A program made the translations under genes and the position numbers. This document shows, piece after piece, positions 26,263-33,745 of a stretch of DNA of 41,618 bases (the first letter of the stretch is position 1; each line of letters opens with the position of its first letter). The notes beneath the pieces were generated by a model. The model made no database searches, was not told the DNA's origin, and saw only the letters and a program-made list of their open reading frames with translations. Source of the stretch: Firmicutes bacterium UBA6132 (lineage in GTDB: Bacteria; Bacillota_A; Clostridia; Tissierellales; Sedimentibacteraceae); assembly GCA_002435835.1 (NCBI GenBank), contig DIVM01000049.1, positions 1 to 41,618 on the forward strand, written 5' to 3'.

Positions 26263-27474
26263 TTAGTTGCCACATTCATCATGGTGTTGATGTTCATGAC
26301 AAACTGAGCCTGTAGATTTAAGTGAACCTAAGAGATATTGTTCTGTTGCAGCCTTTGCATCTCCCCTTGCACCTGTAATTACTTCAATTCCTTTTTCATT
26401 AAATATTTCAATGGCTCCTCCTCCCATTCCACCTGATATAATAACATTTACTCCCATGTCATTTAAGAAGTTCGGTAAAAACCCTGGTTTATGTCCTGGA
26501 TTTGGTACAGTTTCACTTTTTACAATTTTATTATTTTCAGTTTCAAAAATCTCAAAGCTTTCACAATGTCCAAAATGTTCTGTAACCATTCCACTTTCAC
26601 TTGCCACTGCTATTTTCATTTTATTTTCTCCCTTATTTTCTGAATTTTTTATATTTTCTAAAATTTCTACTATATTATTTAATAAACTATCATCACAAAG
26701 CTCAATCATTCCTTTATCACATGCTGCAGCAATTTTTGGATCCATAGGAATCCTTGCTACAACATCTAAATTATGTTTTTTGGCAACTTCTTCAATTTTG
26801 CTGTCTCCGAAAATTTTATATTCTTTATTACAATCTGGACATTTAAAATAAGACATGTTTTCAACAACGCCTATAATAGGAATATTCATATTCTCAGCCA
26901 TCTTAACAGCTTTTTCCACTATCATCGAAACAAGTTCCTGAGGTGATGTTACAACTATTATTCCATCCACTGGCAATGATTGAAATACTGTCAAAGGAAC
27001 ATCTCCTGTTCCAGGGGGCATATCAACGAACATATAATCTATGTCTGTCCATATTACATCTGTCCAAAACTGCTTAACTGTATTTGCTATTATAGGACCT
27101 CGCCATATAACTGGATCAGTATCATTATCTAACAAAAGATTTATAGACATAATATTTATTCCTGTTTTACTTTTTGAAGGCCACACTCCAAACTCAGTAC
27201 CTCTTGCTTTTTCAGTCACGCCAAATGCTTTAGGTATTGATGGACCAGTAATGTCAGCATCTAAAATTGCCACGTTGTGATCTCTCCTTTGCATTGCTAC
27301 TGCAAGCATTGATGTCATCAAAGATTTACCAACTCCACCTTTTCCGCTAACAATGCCTATAACTTTTTTGATGCTGCTAAGTTCATGTGGTTTTTCTGAA
27401 AAATCGAACGCTTCCTTTCTGTCTTTACAGTCTTCACCGCATGAACTGCAAGTTTCATTACAATTTTTGCTCAT
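26263..27474 (-). CDS. Mrp/NBP35-type P-loop ATPase fused to a NifX-like domain
   Basis: A 403-residue fusion. Residues about 1-25 are Cys-rich (CNETCSSCGEDC), an NBP35-like N-terminal cluster site. Residues about 35-275 are a Mrp ATPase: deviant Walker A GIVSGKGGVGKS, VAILDADITGPSIPKAF, DYMFVDMPPGTGDVPL, and the CxxC FKCPDCNKEYKIFG that in Mrp carriers bridges a [4Fe-4S] cluster. Residues about 284-403 form a NifX-like domain, MKIAVASESGMVTEHFGHCE, ending in the Cys/His tail CHEHQHHDEC. It is likely a scaffold that loads or transfers Fe-S clusters onto client proteins. It is the last gene of the unit starting at 30007 and has its own ribosome binding site, TAGGAGA. Confidence 0.92.
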   Translation of the reverse strand: MSKNCNETCSSCGEDCKDRKEAFDFSEKPHELSSIKKVIGIVSGKGGVGKSLMTSMLAVAMQRRDHNVAILDADITGPSIPKAFGVTEKARGTEFGVWPSKSKTGINIMSINLLLDNDTDPVIWRGPIIANTVKQFWTDVIWTDIDYMFVDMPPGTGDVPLTVFQSLPVDGIIVVTSPQELVSMIVEKAVKMAENMNIPIIGVVENMSYFKCPDCNKEYKIFGDSKIEEVAKKHNLDVVARIPMDPKIAAACDKGMIELCDDSLLNNIVEILENIKNSENKGENKMKIAVASESGMVTEHFGHCESFEIFETENNKIVKSETVPNPGHKPGFLPNFLNDMGVNVIISGGMGGGAIEIFNEKGIEVITGARGDAKAATEQYLLGSLKSTGSVCHEHQHHDECGN

Positions 27475-27491
27475 AATTCTTGTCTCCTAAA

Positions 27492-28358
27492 TTAATCTAA
27501 AATTTTTATAGTTTTATAAAATACATCTTTTGTAGCACGTCCTGCTATGCAATCAATATCAACAATGCTCTTTGCATTATTAATAGCTTTTACAGCATTT
27601 GAATCAAATGGTATTCTACCTACAAAAGGTATATTATTTGTTATACAAAATAACTCAATTTTATTTGTATTTTCAGTATTAGTATCATATTTATTGACAC
27701 AAACAGCAACTTTGGTTTGAAATTTTTCAGCAGTATTTATAATTCTTTCCATGTCGCTGATTCCTGATATAGATGGTTCAGCAACAATCAAAACCATGTT
27801 TACACCGCTAATTGATGCTATGACAGGACAACCTATGCCTGGAGATCCATCTATGATCGCTAATTCAGCATTTAGTGCTGATTTCTTCATTTGCTTTTTA
27901 ACTTCAGTAACTAACATCCCAGACGTTCCGCTTCCCATTTTTAGTTCTGCAGTAGAAAACACCTTATCATCAACATAAAGCATCAATTTTCCTGCAACAT
28001 GTGGTTTAAGAGATACAGCACATGCCGGACAAACAGCATCACAAACACCACAGCCTTCACAAGCAAAGTTATCAACTTTATATTCATTATTAACATTATC
28101 CACTTTTATTGCATCAAAACGGCAATTTTGTCTGCAAATATCACAATGAATACATAAATTTGTATTTATTTCAGCTTTAGGAAGTCCATAATAATCAATT
28201 GTAACTGGTTCAGCCTTGTTGTTCATGATGAGGTGCAAATTAGGAGCATCAACATCGCAATCTGCAAATGCTAAAGCATTTGATAACTTAATAAAGGCGC
28301 TAGCAACAGTTGTTTTGCCTGTGCCACCCTTGCCACTAAGAATTAATAATTGTTTCAT
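27492..28358 (-). CDS. MinD/Mrp-like P-loop ATPase with inserted 2[4Fe-4S] ferredoxin domain (first paralogue)
   Basis: A 288-residue ATPase. The deviant Walker A LILSGKGGTGKTTVASAF is at the N-terminus, followed by ADCDVDAPNLHL. A ferredoxin insert at about residues 60-115 has CIHCDICRQNCRFDAIKV and CEGCGVCDAVCPACAVSLK. The C-terminal half has IIDGSPGIGCPVIASISG and VCVNKYDTN. This family is common in anaerobes next to NifX-like proteins. It probably uses ATP to drive assembly or delivery of a cluster; the target is unknown. It overlaps the previous paralogue by 23 nt, and AAGGAGGT precedes the ATG, so the two are coupled and may act as a heterodimer. Confidence 0.92.
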   Translation of the reverse strand: MKQLLILSGKGGTGKTTVASAFIKLSNALAFADCDVDAPNLHLIMNNKAEPVTIDYYGLPKAEINTNLCIHCDICRQNCRFDAIKVDNVNNEYKVDNFACEGCGVCDAVCPACAVSLKPHVAGKLMLYVDDKVFSTAELKMGSGTSGMLVTEVKKQMKKSALNAELAIIDGSPGIGCPVIASISGVNMVLIVAEPSISGISDMERIINTAEKFQTKVAVCVNKYDTNTENTNKIELFCITNNIPFVGRIPFDSNAVKAINNAKSIVDIDCIAGRATKDVFYKTIKILD

Positions 28359-29193
28359 TTTCTACCTCCTTAGCAACAATTTGAAGCAGCGATGAAAACA
28401 TATCTTTATATTTTTTATTTTCTCTTGTGGAAATCAGTGCATTTGAATTTATCGTTCCTAACTCATTATCAAATGGAATTTTGCCTAAAATTTTAATATT
28501 CTTTTCATTACAAAATTTTTCAGCCGGGTTTTCTTCGCTTAAACACTTGTTTAACACTACTCCATAAGGTTTATCAAATAACTTAACAAGTTCGTATACC
28601 ATATTTAAATTATGAACGCCAAACAAAGTAGGCTCTGCAACTAATATGCAATAGTCTGCATCTTTGATGCTTTCCATTACTATGCAGGCGCTTCCGGGCG
28701 GACAGTCTATGAAAGCAAATTCCTTTTCTTCACTATTCTTATTCAAAAGTTTTTTAATTATTGGAATACCTGAAGCTTCACCAGTATTTAATATGCCTGT
28801 AATTACAGTAACATTTTTAGAAACACCGCTTTGTACTTCACCAACTATTTTTTCTTTTTCTGTTATTGCCTTTTCAGGACAAAGCAATATACATCCATCA
28901 CAAGAATGGCAAACATCATCAAAAACAATTACTTTATTATTTATATATGCCAATGCATTAAATTTACAAAATTCAACACATTTACGGCATCCACTGCAAA
29001 GTTTTTCATCTACAGTTGGAATCTTAATTGAAATTTTTTCTGATTCAATATTTTTAGGTTTAAAAAACAAATGTCCATTTGGTTCTTCTACATCACAGTC
29101 TATATAAGTTGATTCCTTTACTGATGCAGCTAAATTTACCGATACAAGTGTTTTACCTGTGCCACCCTTACCGCTTAGGACAGCTATTTTCAT
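28336..29193 (-). CDS. MinD/Mrp-like P-loop ATPase with inserted 2[4Fe-4S] ferredoxin domain (second paralogue)
   Basis: A 285-residue paralogue of the ATPase encoded at 27492-28358. Walker A is MKIAVLSGKGGTGKTLVSVN, then YIDCDVEEPNGHLFFKP. The ferredoxin insert has CSGCRKCVEFCKFNAL and CHSCDGCILLCPEKAI, eight cysteines for two [4Fe-4S] clusters. Later motifs are FIDCPPGSACIVMES and GVVLNKCLSEENP. The start is ATG 29193 behind GGAGG, one base after the stop of the NifX-like gene. An in-frame ATG at 29226 lies inside that gene and lacks a ribosome binding site. Likely partner of the downstream paralogue. Confidence 0.92.
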   Translation of the reverse strand: MKIAVLSGKGGTGKTLVSVNLAASVKESTYIDCDVEEPNGHLFFKPKNIESEKISIKIPTVDEKLCSGCRKCVEFCKFNALAYINNKVIVFDDVCHSCDGCILLCPEKAITEKEKIVGEVQSGVSKNVTVITGILNTGEASGIPIIKKLLNKNSEEKEFAFIDCPPGSACIVMESIKDADYCILVAEPTLFGVHNLNMVYELVKLFDKPYGVVLNKCLSEENPAEKFCNEKNIKILGKIPFDNELGTINSNALISTRENKKYKDMFSSLLQIVAKEVENETIINS

Positions 29194-29194
29194 T

Positions 29195-29563
29195 TTATTT
29201 TCCTCCATGATTATGAAATCCGGCATGGATTTCTTTTAACAACGATAACTGATTATTATTAAAAGCATTAATATTATCTTTTATAGAATCATTAATTGTC
29301 TTATACATTTCTATATTAGCAGCTTTTATAACATCTGCTGCATTCTCACCGCATCTTGGAGTAATTAAAACCTTAACATCATTATCAACAAGCGACTGGG
29401 CAGCTTTTATTCCTGCACCCCCTTGGCTTGCTGCTGCACTATTATCTAAAAAAGCACTCTCTTTTGTTTCTGTTTCATAAATAAGAAAATATGGTGTACG
29501 ACCAAATGACATACATACGGTAGTTTTCATTGATTTTTCATCTACTGGTATTGCAATTTTCAT
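29195..29563 (-). CDS. NifX-like protein (second of tandem pair)
   Basis: A 122-residue protein of the NifX/NafY fold starting MKIAIPVDEKSMKTTVCMSF, with GRTPYFLIYE, SQGGAGIKAAQ, TPRCGENAADVI and a C-terminal His-containing tail AGFHNHGGK. It differs from the other subtype in the window by having FGRTPYF where the others have FGHCEYF. It is closely related to the gene just upstream (29645-30007), so they are tandem duplicates. A GAGGA ribosome binding site lies about 9 nt before the ATG. It feeds directly into the two ATPase genes. Confidence 0.9.
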   Translation of the reverse strand: MKIAIPVDEKSMKTTVCMSFGRTPYFLIYETETKESAFLDNSAAASQGGAGIKAAQSLVDNDVKVLITPRCGENAADVIKAANIEMYKTINDSIKDNINAFNNNQLSLLKEIHAGFHNHGGK

Positions 29564-29644
29564 CTTAAATTATCCTCACATTTCATATTAATCTCTCTTT
29601 TACATTCCATTCTTTCCAAACATTGCCTACAAGTTCTGGCATTA

Positions 29645-30007
29645 TTATTCATGACCGTGAAAACCAGCATGAAATTCATTGAGCAAATTTAGTTTCTCAG
29701 AAACAAATTCATCTATGTTTTGACGTACTGTACCAGGTATTGATTTGTAAATAAGCACTTCAGCACTTCTAAATAGTTTTTCTGCATTCTCCCCACAACG
29801 TGGTGTAATGATTGCCTTAATTCCATTATCAGCTATTACTTGTGCCGCTCTTATACCTGCCCCACCCTGGCTTACAACTGCTCTGTTATCTAAAAACTCG
29901 CTTTCCTTTGTAATCGTGTTGTACAAAAGAAAATATGGTGCGCGTCCAAATGACTGACATACCTCCGCATCCATTATTTTATCTTCTGATGGTATAGCTA
30001 TTCTCAT
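29645..30007 (-). CDS. NifX-like protein (first of tandem pair)
   Basis: A 120-residue protein starting MRIAIPSEDKIMDAEVCQSF, with GRAPYFLLYN, SQGGAGIRAAQVIADNG, TPRCGENAEKL and the end AGFHGHE. It is a duplicate of the 29195-29563 protein. ATG 30007 is chosen because AGGAGGTC lies just before it; a longer frame begins at 30043 without a ribosome binding site. It is the first gene of a five-gene unit, followed by the paralogue, two MinD-like ATPases and the Mrp fusion, all driven by the operator-paired promoter at 30117-30166. Confidence 0.9.
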   Translation of the reverse strand: MRIAIPSEDKIMDAEVCQSFGRAPYFLLYNTITKESEFLDNRAVVSQGGAGIRAAQVIADNGIKAIITPRCGENAEKLFRSAEVLIYKSIPGTVRQNIDEFVSEKLNLLNEFHAGFHGHE

Positions 30008-30116
30008 GATTGACCTCCTGATATATTTTCTAAACGCCGTCATAACAAGCAGTCAGATGCTATTTCAGCTGCTTGCTCTTCATTATAAATTTCTTAATTC
30101 TTCATCAATTGATTTT

Positions 30117-30166
30117 CGACATATGTCGCCTTAGATTAATTATACATTAATTGCGACATATGTCAA
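30117..30166 (-). promoter_or_regulatory. promoter with paired GACATATGTC operators (site set B)
   Basis: On the minus strand, TTGACA (30166-30161), 16 bp, TATAAT (30144-30139). One perfect GACATATGTC (30155-30164) overlaps the -35; a second (30118-30127, within the 12-bp palindrome CGACATATGTCG) lies just beyond the start site. Centres are 37 bp apart. It drives the five-gene NifX/ATPase operon. Confidence 0.88.
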
Positions 30167-30180
30167 TAATAAATTGTTAA

Positions 30181-30224
30181 AAACAAAAAAATCAAGCAAT
30201 TTGCTCGCTTGATTTTTTTGTTTT
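30181..30224. terminator. terminator of the C_GCAxxG_C_C gene
   Basis: ATCAAGC and GCTTGAT pair within A-rich and T-rich flanks (AAACAAAAAA and TTTTTTGTTT), which also pair. It works on the minus strand after the stop at 30257 and could also act rightwards. Confidence 0.85.
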
Positions 30225-30256
30225 ATATTAAATTTATGATTATAATTTGTCACGAA

Positions 30257-30718
30257 TCATATTTTCACTTTTTCATGTACATATAGACCTTTTTCAAGAA
30301 GATACTCCATAAACAATTTCGCTGTATTTCCTGTAATTTTAAGACAATTTGTCAAATGTTCTTTTGTACCAAACGGATAGGTATTTAATACACGGCAGCA
30401 AGAAGCACCATATTTTGTCTCAAATCGCTCGCTAAATTCCTTAGAATATTCATAAGCTTTAGCATTGCTTTCATGATTTGACGTCCTACCATTGAGCATA
30501 TTCAAAGATACAATAGTACCTGTTAATGCACCACACATGCATCCTGCTTGTCCAACACCGTTTCCAAATCCAGTAACCAGTTTAACCATTGCTGGATCAA
30601 GTTCAGGCAACAATAGTTCGCGGAATGTTAAAAAAATCGCCTCTGCACAATTATATCCATCCTTAAAATAATTTCCAGCTTTGTTTCTTGCCTCTATACA
30701 CAATTCCATATCACTCAT
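30257..30718 (-). CDS. C_GCAxxG_C_C family protein
   Basis: A 153-residue protein of the C_GCAxxG_C_C family (putative redox-active or metal-binding). Conserved elements: GYNCAEAIF (Cys about 24), GVGQAGCMCGALTGTIVSL, which is the GCAxxG motif in variant form with an extra Cys, SCCRVL and a later Cys in LTNCLKI. In other bacteria these proteins often neighbour electron-transfer genes, but no reaction is established. It is transcribed alone from a promoter with a single ATTGACATATG operator. A start with ACTCATTTT upstream on the opposite strand leaves a modest AGAGAGGTT ribosome binding site before the ATG at 30718. Confidence 0.88.
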   Translation of the reverse strand: MSDMELCIEARNKAGNYFKDGYNCAEAIFLTFRELLLPELDPAMVKLVTGFGNGVGQAGCMCGALTGTIVSLNMLNGRTSNHESNAKAYEYSKEFSERFETKYGASCCRVLNTYPFGTKEHLTNCLKITGNTAKLFMEYLLEKGLYVHEKVKI

Positions 30719-30799
30719 TTTGTATAACCTCTCTTAGATATTTATATTTCTGAATTTCTTCAACTGTACCCATAAAATAAAAGCTTAACATTTAGTAAA

Positions 30800-30828
30800 A
30801 TTATAACTTTATAACCATCATATGTCAA
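30800..30828 (-). promoter_or_regulatory. promoter with single CATATG operator (site C)
   Basis: On the minus strand, TTGACA (30828-30823), 17 bp, TATAAT (30805-30800). GACATATGAT overlaps the -35 (CATATG at 30819-30824). No second CATATG occurs at the expected downstream position. It drives the C_GCAxxG_C_C gene. Confidence 0.75.
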
Positions 30829-30945
30829 TAACCATTGTAAAAAATTTCTTTATTTATGCCCATATCAATTAAAATAACAATGGATATTTATGTTTTCATC
30901 CATCTAATAGAAGATATAATATATAATATATATATATGAAATATA

Positions 30946-30994
30946 AAAATGCTCAAAATCTTAAACTAATAATTTAATGTTATTGAGCATTTTT
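30946..30994 (-). terminator. terminator of the glutamate-synthase-like gene
   Basis: AAAAATGCTCAA and TTGAGCATTTTT form a 12-bp stem with a 25-nt loop just after the stop at 31012; T-rich on either strand. Confidence 0.8.
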
Positions 30995-31011
30995 CGCTTT
31001 AATTTATTAAA

Positions 31012-32562
31012 TTACAATTTATTTAATTCCCTAACTAATATGTCGTCATATGTGTCTAAGCCTGTAACTTGGGCTGCAAGTTCGGTTAAAGGTATTATAT
31101 CGCTTCTGTCTATTAAATTTAATTTGAACTTTCTGTTTAAAGCCATGAGCTGTTTAAGTCCTGCCGATATCCTGTTGATATAAGAATAAACACCTATTGC
31201 ACCCCCGGGAATATTTTGCGCATCTTTATAGTAAAGCTTTAACTCCCTGATGTCTGCAAATATTTCTTCCTTTGTACAACCGAAACTCTGATATTCCTTA
31301 GGAACAGAACCTAAGTTTATTAATGTTTCAACCTGTTTTCCTACCATGGCGGCAGCCATTGCTGCCCTTCCTATAGCTACGAAGCTTATGTATGGTGCCC
31401 CCAGCGATAATCCCTTGTAAATCTGATCCTCCGTAGCAAATCCTCCTGCTATGGCAATTTGAGGAAGCTTGTAATTCTTAGACTCTAATCTTTTCAAAAT
31501 ATCATGTAGCATGCTTTCTAAATAAACAGTTGGAATACCCCATTCATTCATCATTTTTACAGGGCTGTTTCCTGTGCCTCCGCCTGCTCCGTCAAATGTT
31601 ATCAAATCAACTCCTGCCTCAGAAGCAATTTTTATAATTCTCAACAAATCTTTAGGATCAAATGGACCTGTTTTAAAGCAAATATGTTCAGCCCCAAGGT
31701 TTTTTAATTCAGCAACTCGTTTAATTAGTATTTCTTCATTCCACATCGGTAGCTTTCCTATTTTTTCAAATATTTGACCTTTTCCATCAATGTAGTTTTG
31801 AACAACTTCAAGGTCTGATGGATTTGGATAAATCAAATATCCCATCTTCTGAAATTTTATGGCATCATCTATATTTTTCACTCTCCCTATGCCTTGAATG
31901 CCCTTTGCTGCCTGACCGAATTTCAATTCTACAGATTTAACACCAAGCTTAGTAATGCCATAATCCAACACCCCAAGGTTTTCATCGTCATAATTGGCCT
32001 GAAGAATTATATCTCCGTAGCCTCTGTAATATTTTCTGAATGAATTTACCATTTCTTCGATTAAAGGGGAAGAAATAACTTTACCGTTCTCAATTATAAG
32101 GTTTTTATCTTTTGCAACAACGTCTTCGCCAATAACAGCCAATACTCCCGACATGGCTGCTCCAGCATAATAATCTTTCCAATTAAGCTTTGCCATGGCC
32201 GGCAAAATAATAGGAGCATTCATTTTTATTTTTCTATCGCTGCCAAATTCCATATGTATGTTAGCTTTTGGATAAGTCGCATGTTCGGCTTTTTCTTCGC
32301 AACCTTCTGTCCCGAAAACTCTTCCATTAATATTGAGATGAGAAAAGTCCAGCGGGTATTTCTTCTCTGAAGCAAATTGATTGATATCTGTTTCAAATGG
32401 ATAAATTGCTTCAGAACCTCTAAGTGCGGACAAACCTATTTCACAAGTGCCAGTACAATTACATGTGCAAACTGAACACATCCCAGAAAATTCAGATATA
32501 TTTTCCGGTGTCCTCATTTTAGTGTGAGTCAAAGAACTTCCTAATAACGGGCTGTAAGACAT
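31012..32562 (-). CDS. FMN-binding glutamate synthase family protein with Cys-rich N-terminus
   Basis: A 516-residue TIM-barrel flavoprotein of the GltB2-like group. The N-terminus has CSVCTCNCTGTCEIG (five Cys in 13 residues), probably an Fe-S or metal site. The barrel shows GTEGCEEKAEHATYP, APIILPAMAKLNWKDYYAG, GVLAVIGEDV, VELKFGQAAKGIQGIGR, LITFDGAGGGTGNSPVKMMN and AIAGGFATEDQIYKGLSLGA, the FMN/2-oxoglutarate region of glutamate synthases. The glutaminase domain and the NADPH-oxidising subunit are absent, so it is not a complete GOGAT. Ferredoxin may be the electron donor. Start at ATG 32562 after GGAGG; an upstream in-frame ATG at 32589 falls within the operator. Single-gene unit under the same operators as the NifX/ATPase operon. 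Confidence 0.88.
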   Translation of the reverse strand: MSYSPLLGSSLTHTKMRTPENISEFSGMCSVCTCNCTGTCEIGLSALRGSEAIYPFETDINQFASEKKYPLDFSHLNINGRVFGTEGCEEKAEHATYPKANIHMEFGSDRKIKMNAPIILPAMAKLNWKDYYAGAAMSGVLAVIGEDVVAKDKNLIIENGKVISSPLIEEMVNSFRKYYRGYGDIILQANYDDENLGVLDYGITKLGVKSVELKFGQAAKGIQGIGRVKNIDDAIKFQKMGYLIYPNPSDLEVVQNYIDGKGQIFEKIGKLPMWNEEILIKRVAELKNLGAEHICFKTGPFDPKDLLRIIKIASEAGVDLITFDGAGGGTGNSPVKMMNEWGIPTVYLESMLHDILKRLESKNYKLPQIAIAGGFATEDQIYKGLSLGAPYISFVAIGRAAMAAAMVGKQVETLINLGSVPKEYQSFGCTKEEIFADIRELKLYYKDAQNIPGGAIGVYSYINRISAGLKQLMALNRKFKLNLIDRSDIIPLTELAAQVTGLDTYDDILVRELNKL

Positions 32563-32584
32563 AAATACCTCCATATTATATTTT

Positions 32585-32634
32585 GACATATGTCATATAT
32601 AATTATATTATACTACTTCTATGACATATGTCTA
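32585..32634 (-). promoter_or_regulatory. promoter with paired GACATATGTC operators (site set D)
   Basis: On the minus strand, TAGACA (32634-32629), 16 bp, TATAAT (32612-32607). One perfect GACATATGTC (32623-32632) overlaps the -35; the other (32585-32594) lies past the start site. Centres are 38 bp apart. It drives the glutamate-synthase-like gene. Confidence 0.88.
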
Positions 32635-32651
32635 TAATAATTTTAAATATA

Positions 32652-32692
32652 AAAAACATGCTACAAAGCATTTACCTTGTAACATGTTTTTT
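32652..32692. terminator. terminator of the DUF134 gene
   Basis: AAAAACATG and CATGTTTTT with an inner TACAA/TTGTA stem. It lies 30 bp after the DUF134 stop on the minus strand and is T-rich both ways. Confidence 0.8.
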
Positions 32693-32721
32693 ATATTTTT
32701 TATAACATCTCATGGAAGTGA

Positions 32722-33102
32722 TTATTCTTCAATTCCTTCATCTTTTAAAAAGTTCATCTTGCATCTATACCCTTGGCAGTTTCTGTGCACACAAAATTCC
32801 TCATCTCCGTCACAAAGCTTGTAATCTCCGCCTTCTATCCTTAGAACTTTTCCGTTGACTAGAGACTCTGCAAGTTTTTTTCTTGCATCGCTGTAAATAC
32901 CTTGGACAGTCGTACGCGCTACATTCATCTGGTTGGCACACTCTTCCTGCGATAAACCTTCCAAATCTATAAGCCTGATGGTTTCATATTCATCAATAGT
33001 CATAATAATAAAATGTTCTTTATATATTGGAGAATCAAGAGGTCCGAATCTGTTGCTGTCAGGAAGGCAGCACACTTTTCTCCACTTCTTAGGTCTTGGC
33101 AT
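32722..33102 (-). CDS. DUF134 (UPF0251) family putative DNA-binding regulator
   Basis: A 126-residue protein starting [20 protein letters not shown], the DUF134 hallmark. Its central helix-turn-helix resembles sigma-70 region 4: [20 protein letters not shown], then [20 protein letters not shown] and [12 protein letters not shown]. The C-terminus has [18 protein letters not shown], four or five Cys plus His that could bind a metal or Fe-S cluster and act as the sensor. Start at 33102 after GAGGTG; the longer frame reaches into the operator. It is the only DNA-binding protein among the genes sharing GACATATGTC operators, and its own promoter carries one, so I infer it is the autoregulated controller. 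Confidence 0.9.
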   Translation of the reverse strand: MPRPKKWRKVCCLPDSNRFGPLDSPIYKEHFIIMTIDEYETIRLIDLEGLSQEECANQMNVARTTVQGIYSDARKKLAESLVNGKVLRIEGGDYKLCDGDEEFCVHRNCQGYRCKMNFLKDEGIEE

Positions 33103-33132
33103 AATTCTTTCACCTCGTTTCACGACATTTAA

Positions 33133-33181
33133 CGACATATGCCATTTCAATTAATTATATCAATTTTACAAAACAAGTCAA
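33133..33181 (-). promoter_or_regulatory. autoregulatory promoter of the DUF134 gene (site E)
   Basis: On the minus strand, TTGACT (33181-33176), 16 bp, TATAAT (33159-33154). The operator variant GGCATATGTCG (CATATG at 33136-33141) lies just past the start site. At the -35 only the half ATTGAC is present. This fits weaker autoregulation. Confidence 0.75.
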
Positions 33182-33301
33182 TACTGATTTTTCATTATTT
33201 TTGAATTTCTGATTGATTTATGCTATGGTAGTTTCTTCTGTTTGTATGGAGAATAATATTTTTGAAGGAGTTTATTATGACATGATTAACAAAAACTACC
33301 A

Positions 33302-33718
33302 TTACTCCATTATAAAATATAAACCTGTAATAATTAAAGCTACTCCAAAAATCGTAGTTATTTCTAATTGTTTCTCTTTAAATATAAATGCATCTATACA
33401 AAAACTACTTAAAATTTGAGAAGTAATAACAATTGTTAAAGTTAATGTTATACCTAATTTGGGTATTGTTAAAGTCATAAGATAAATAATTGATGCTCCA
33501 AATATACCACCAATTAACCATTGTAATTCAATATTATATACTTTACTGTATTGATTTAAAGAACCATTCAAAAAGTTTGCAATCAACATTACTAATAAAC
33601 CTACGAACAAACTATGTAAAGTTGCTATTTTAGGAGTTACAAATCTTCCTAATTGTGCATTAACGGTTGCTTCTATAGTAGTAAATATACCCGTTAAAAT
33701 AGCAAATACATATGGCAT
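33302..33718 (-). CDS. DMT superfamily transporter, DUF606/YdcZ family
   Basis: A protein of about 138 residues with five hydrophobic segments: PYVFAILTGIFTTIEATVNA, LHSLFVGLLVMLIANFL, LQWLIGGIFGASIIYLM, TLTLTIVITSQILSSF and TIFGVALIITGLYFIM. Size and layout match the short DUF606/YdcZ transporters, which form dimers of half-size DMT proteins. Substrate unknown. The start is uncertain: ATG 33718 follows AAGGA closely; an in-frame ATG at 33745 or the TTG at 33730 would add a short hydrophilic N-terminus. Nothing nearby suggests a partner. Confidence 0.82.
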   Translation of the reverse strand: MPYVFAILTGIFTTIEATVNAQLGRFVTPKIATLHSLFVGLLVMLIANFLNGSLNQYSKVYNIELQWLIGGIFGASIIYLMTLTIPKLGITLTLTIVITSQILSSFCIDAFIFKEKQLEITTIFGVALIITGLYFIME

Positions 33719-33745
33719 TATTTCCTTCAATTGTTCATCCCCCAT

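Noticed and set aside
25553..30007. A nitrogen-fixation (nif) locus
   Set aside because: Only the NifX-like fold is present; there are no nifHDK, nifE/N or full nifB genes, and such proteins are widespread in non-fixing anaerobes.
30900..30940. Short TATA-rich tandem repeat
   Set aside because: Simple-sequence A/T alternation without unit structure; not a CRISPR or a meaningful repeat array.
33102..33150. Longer N-terminus for the DUF134 protein
   Set aside because: The extension has no ribosome binding site and would place coding sequence over the promoter's operator; the family starts MPRPKK.
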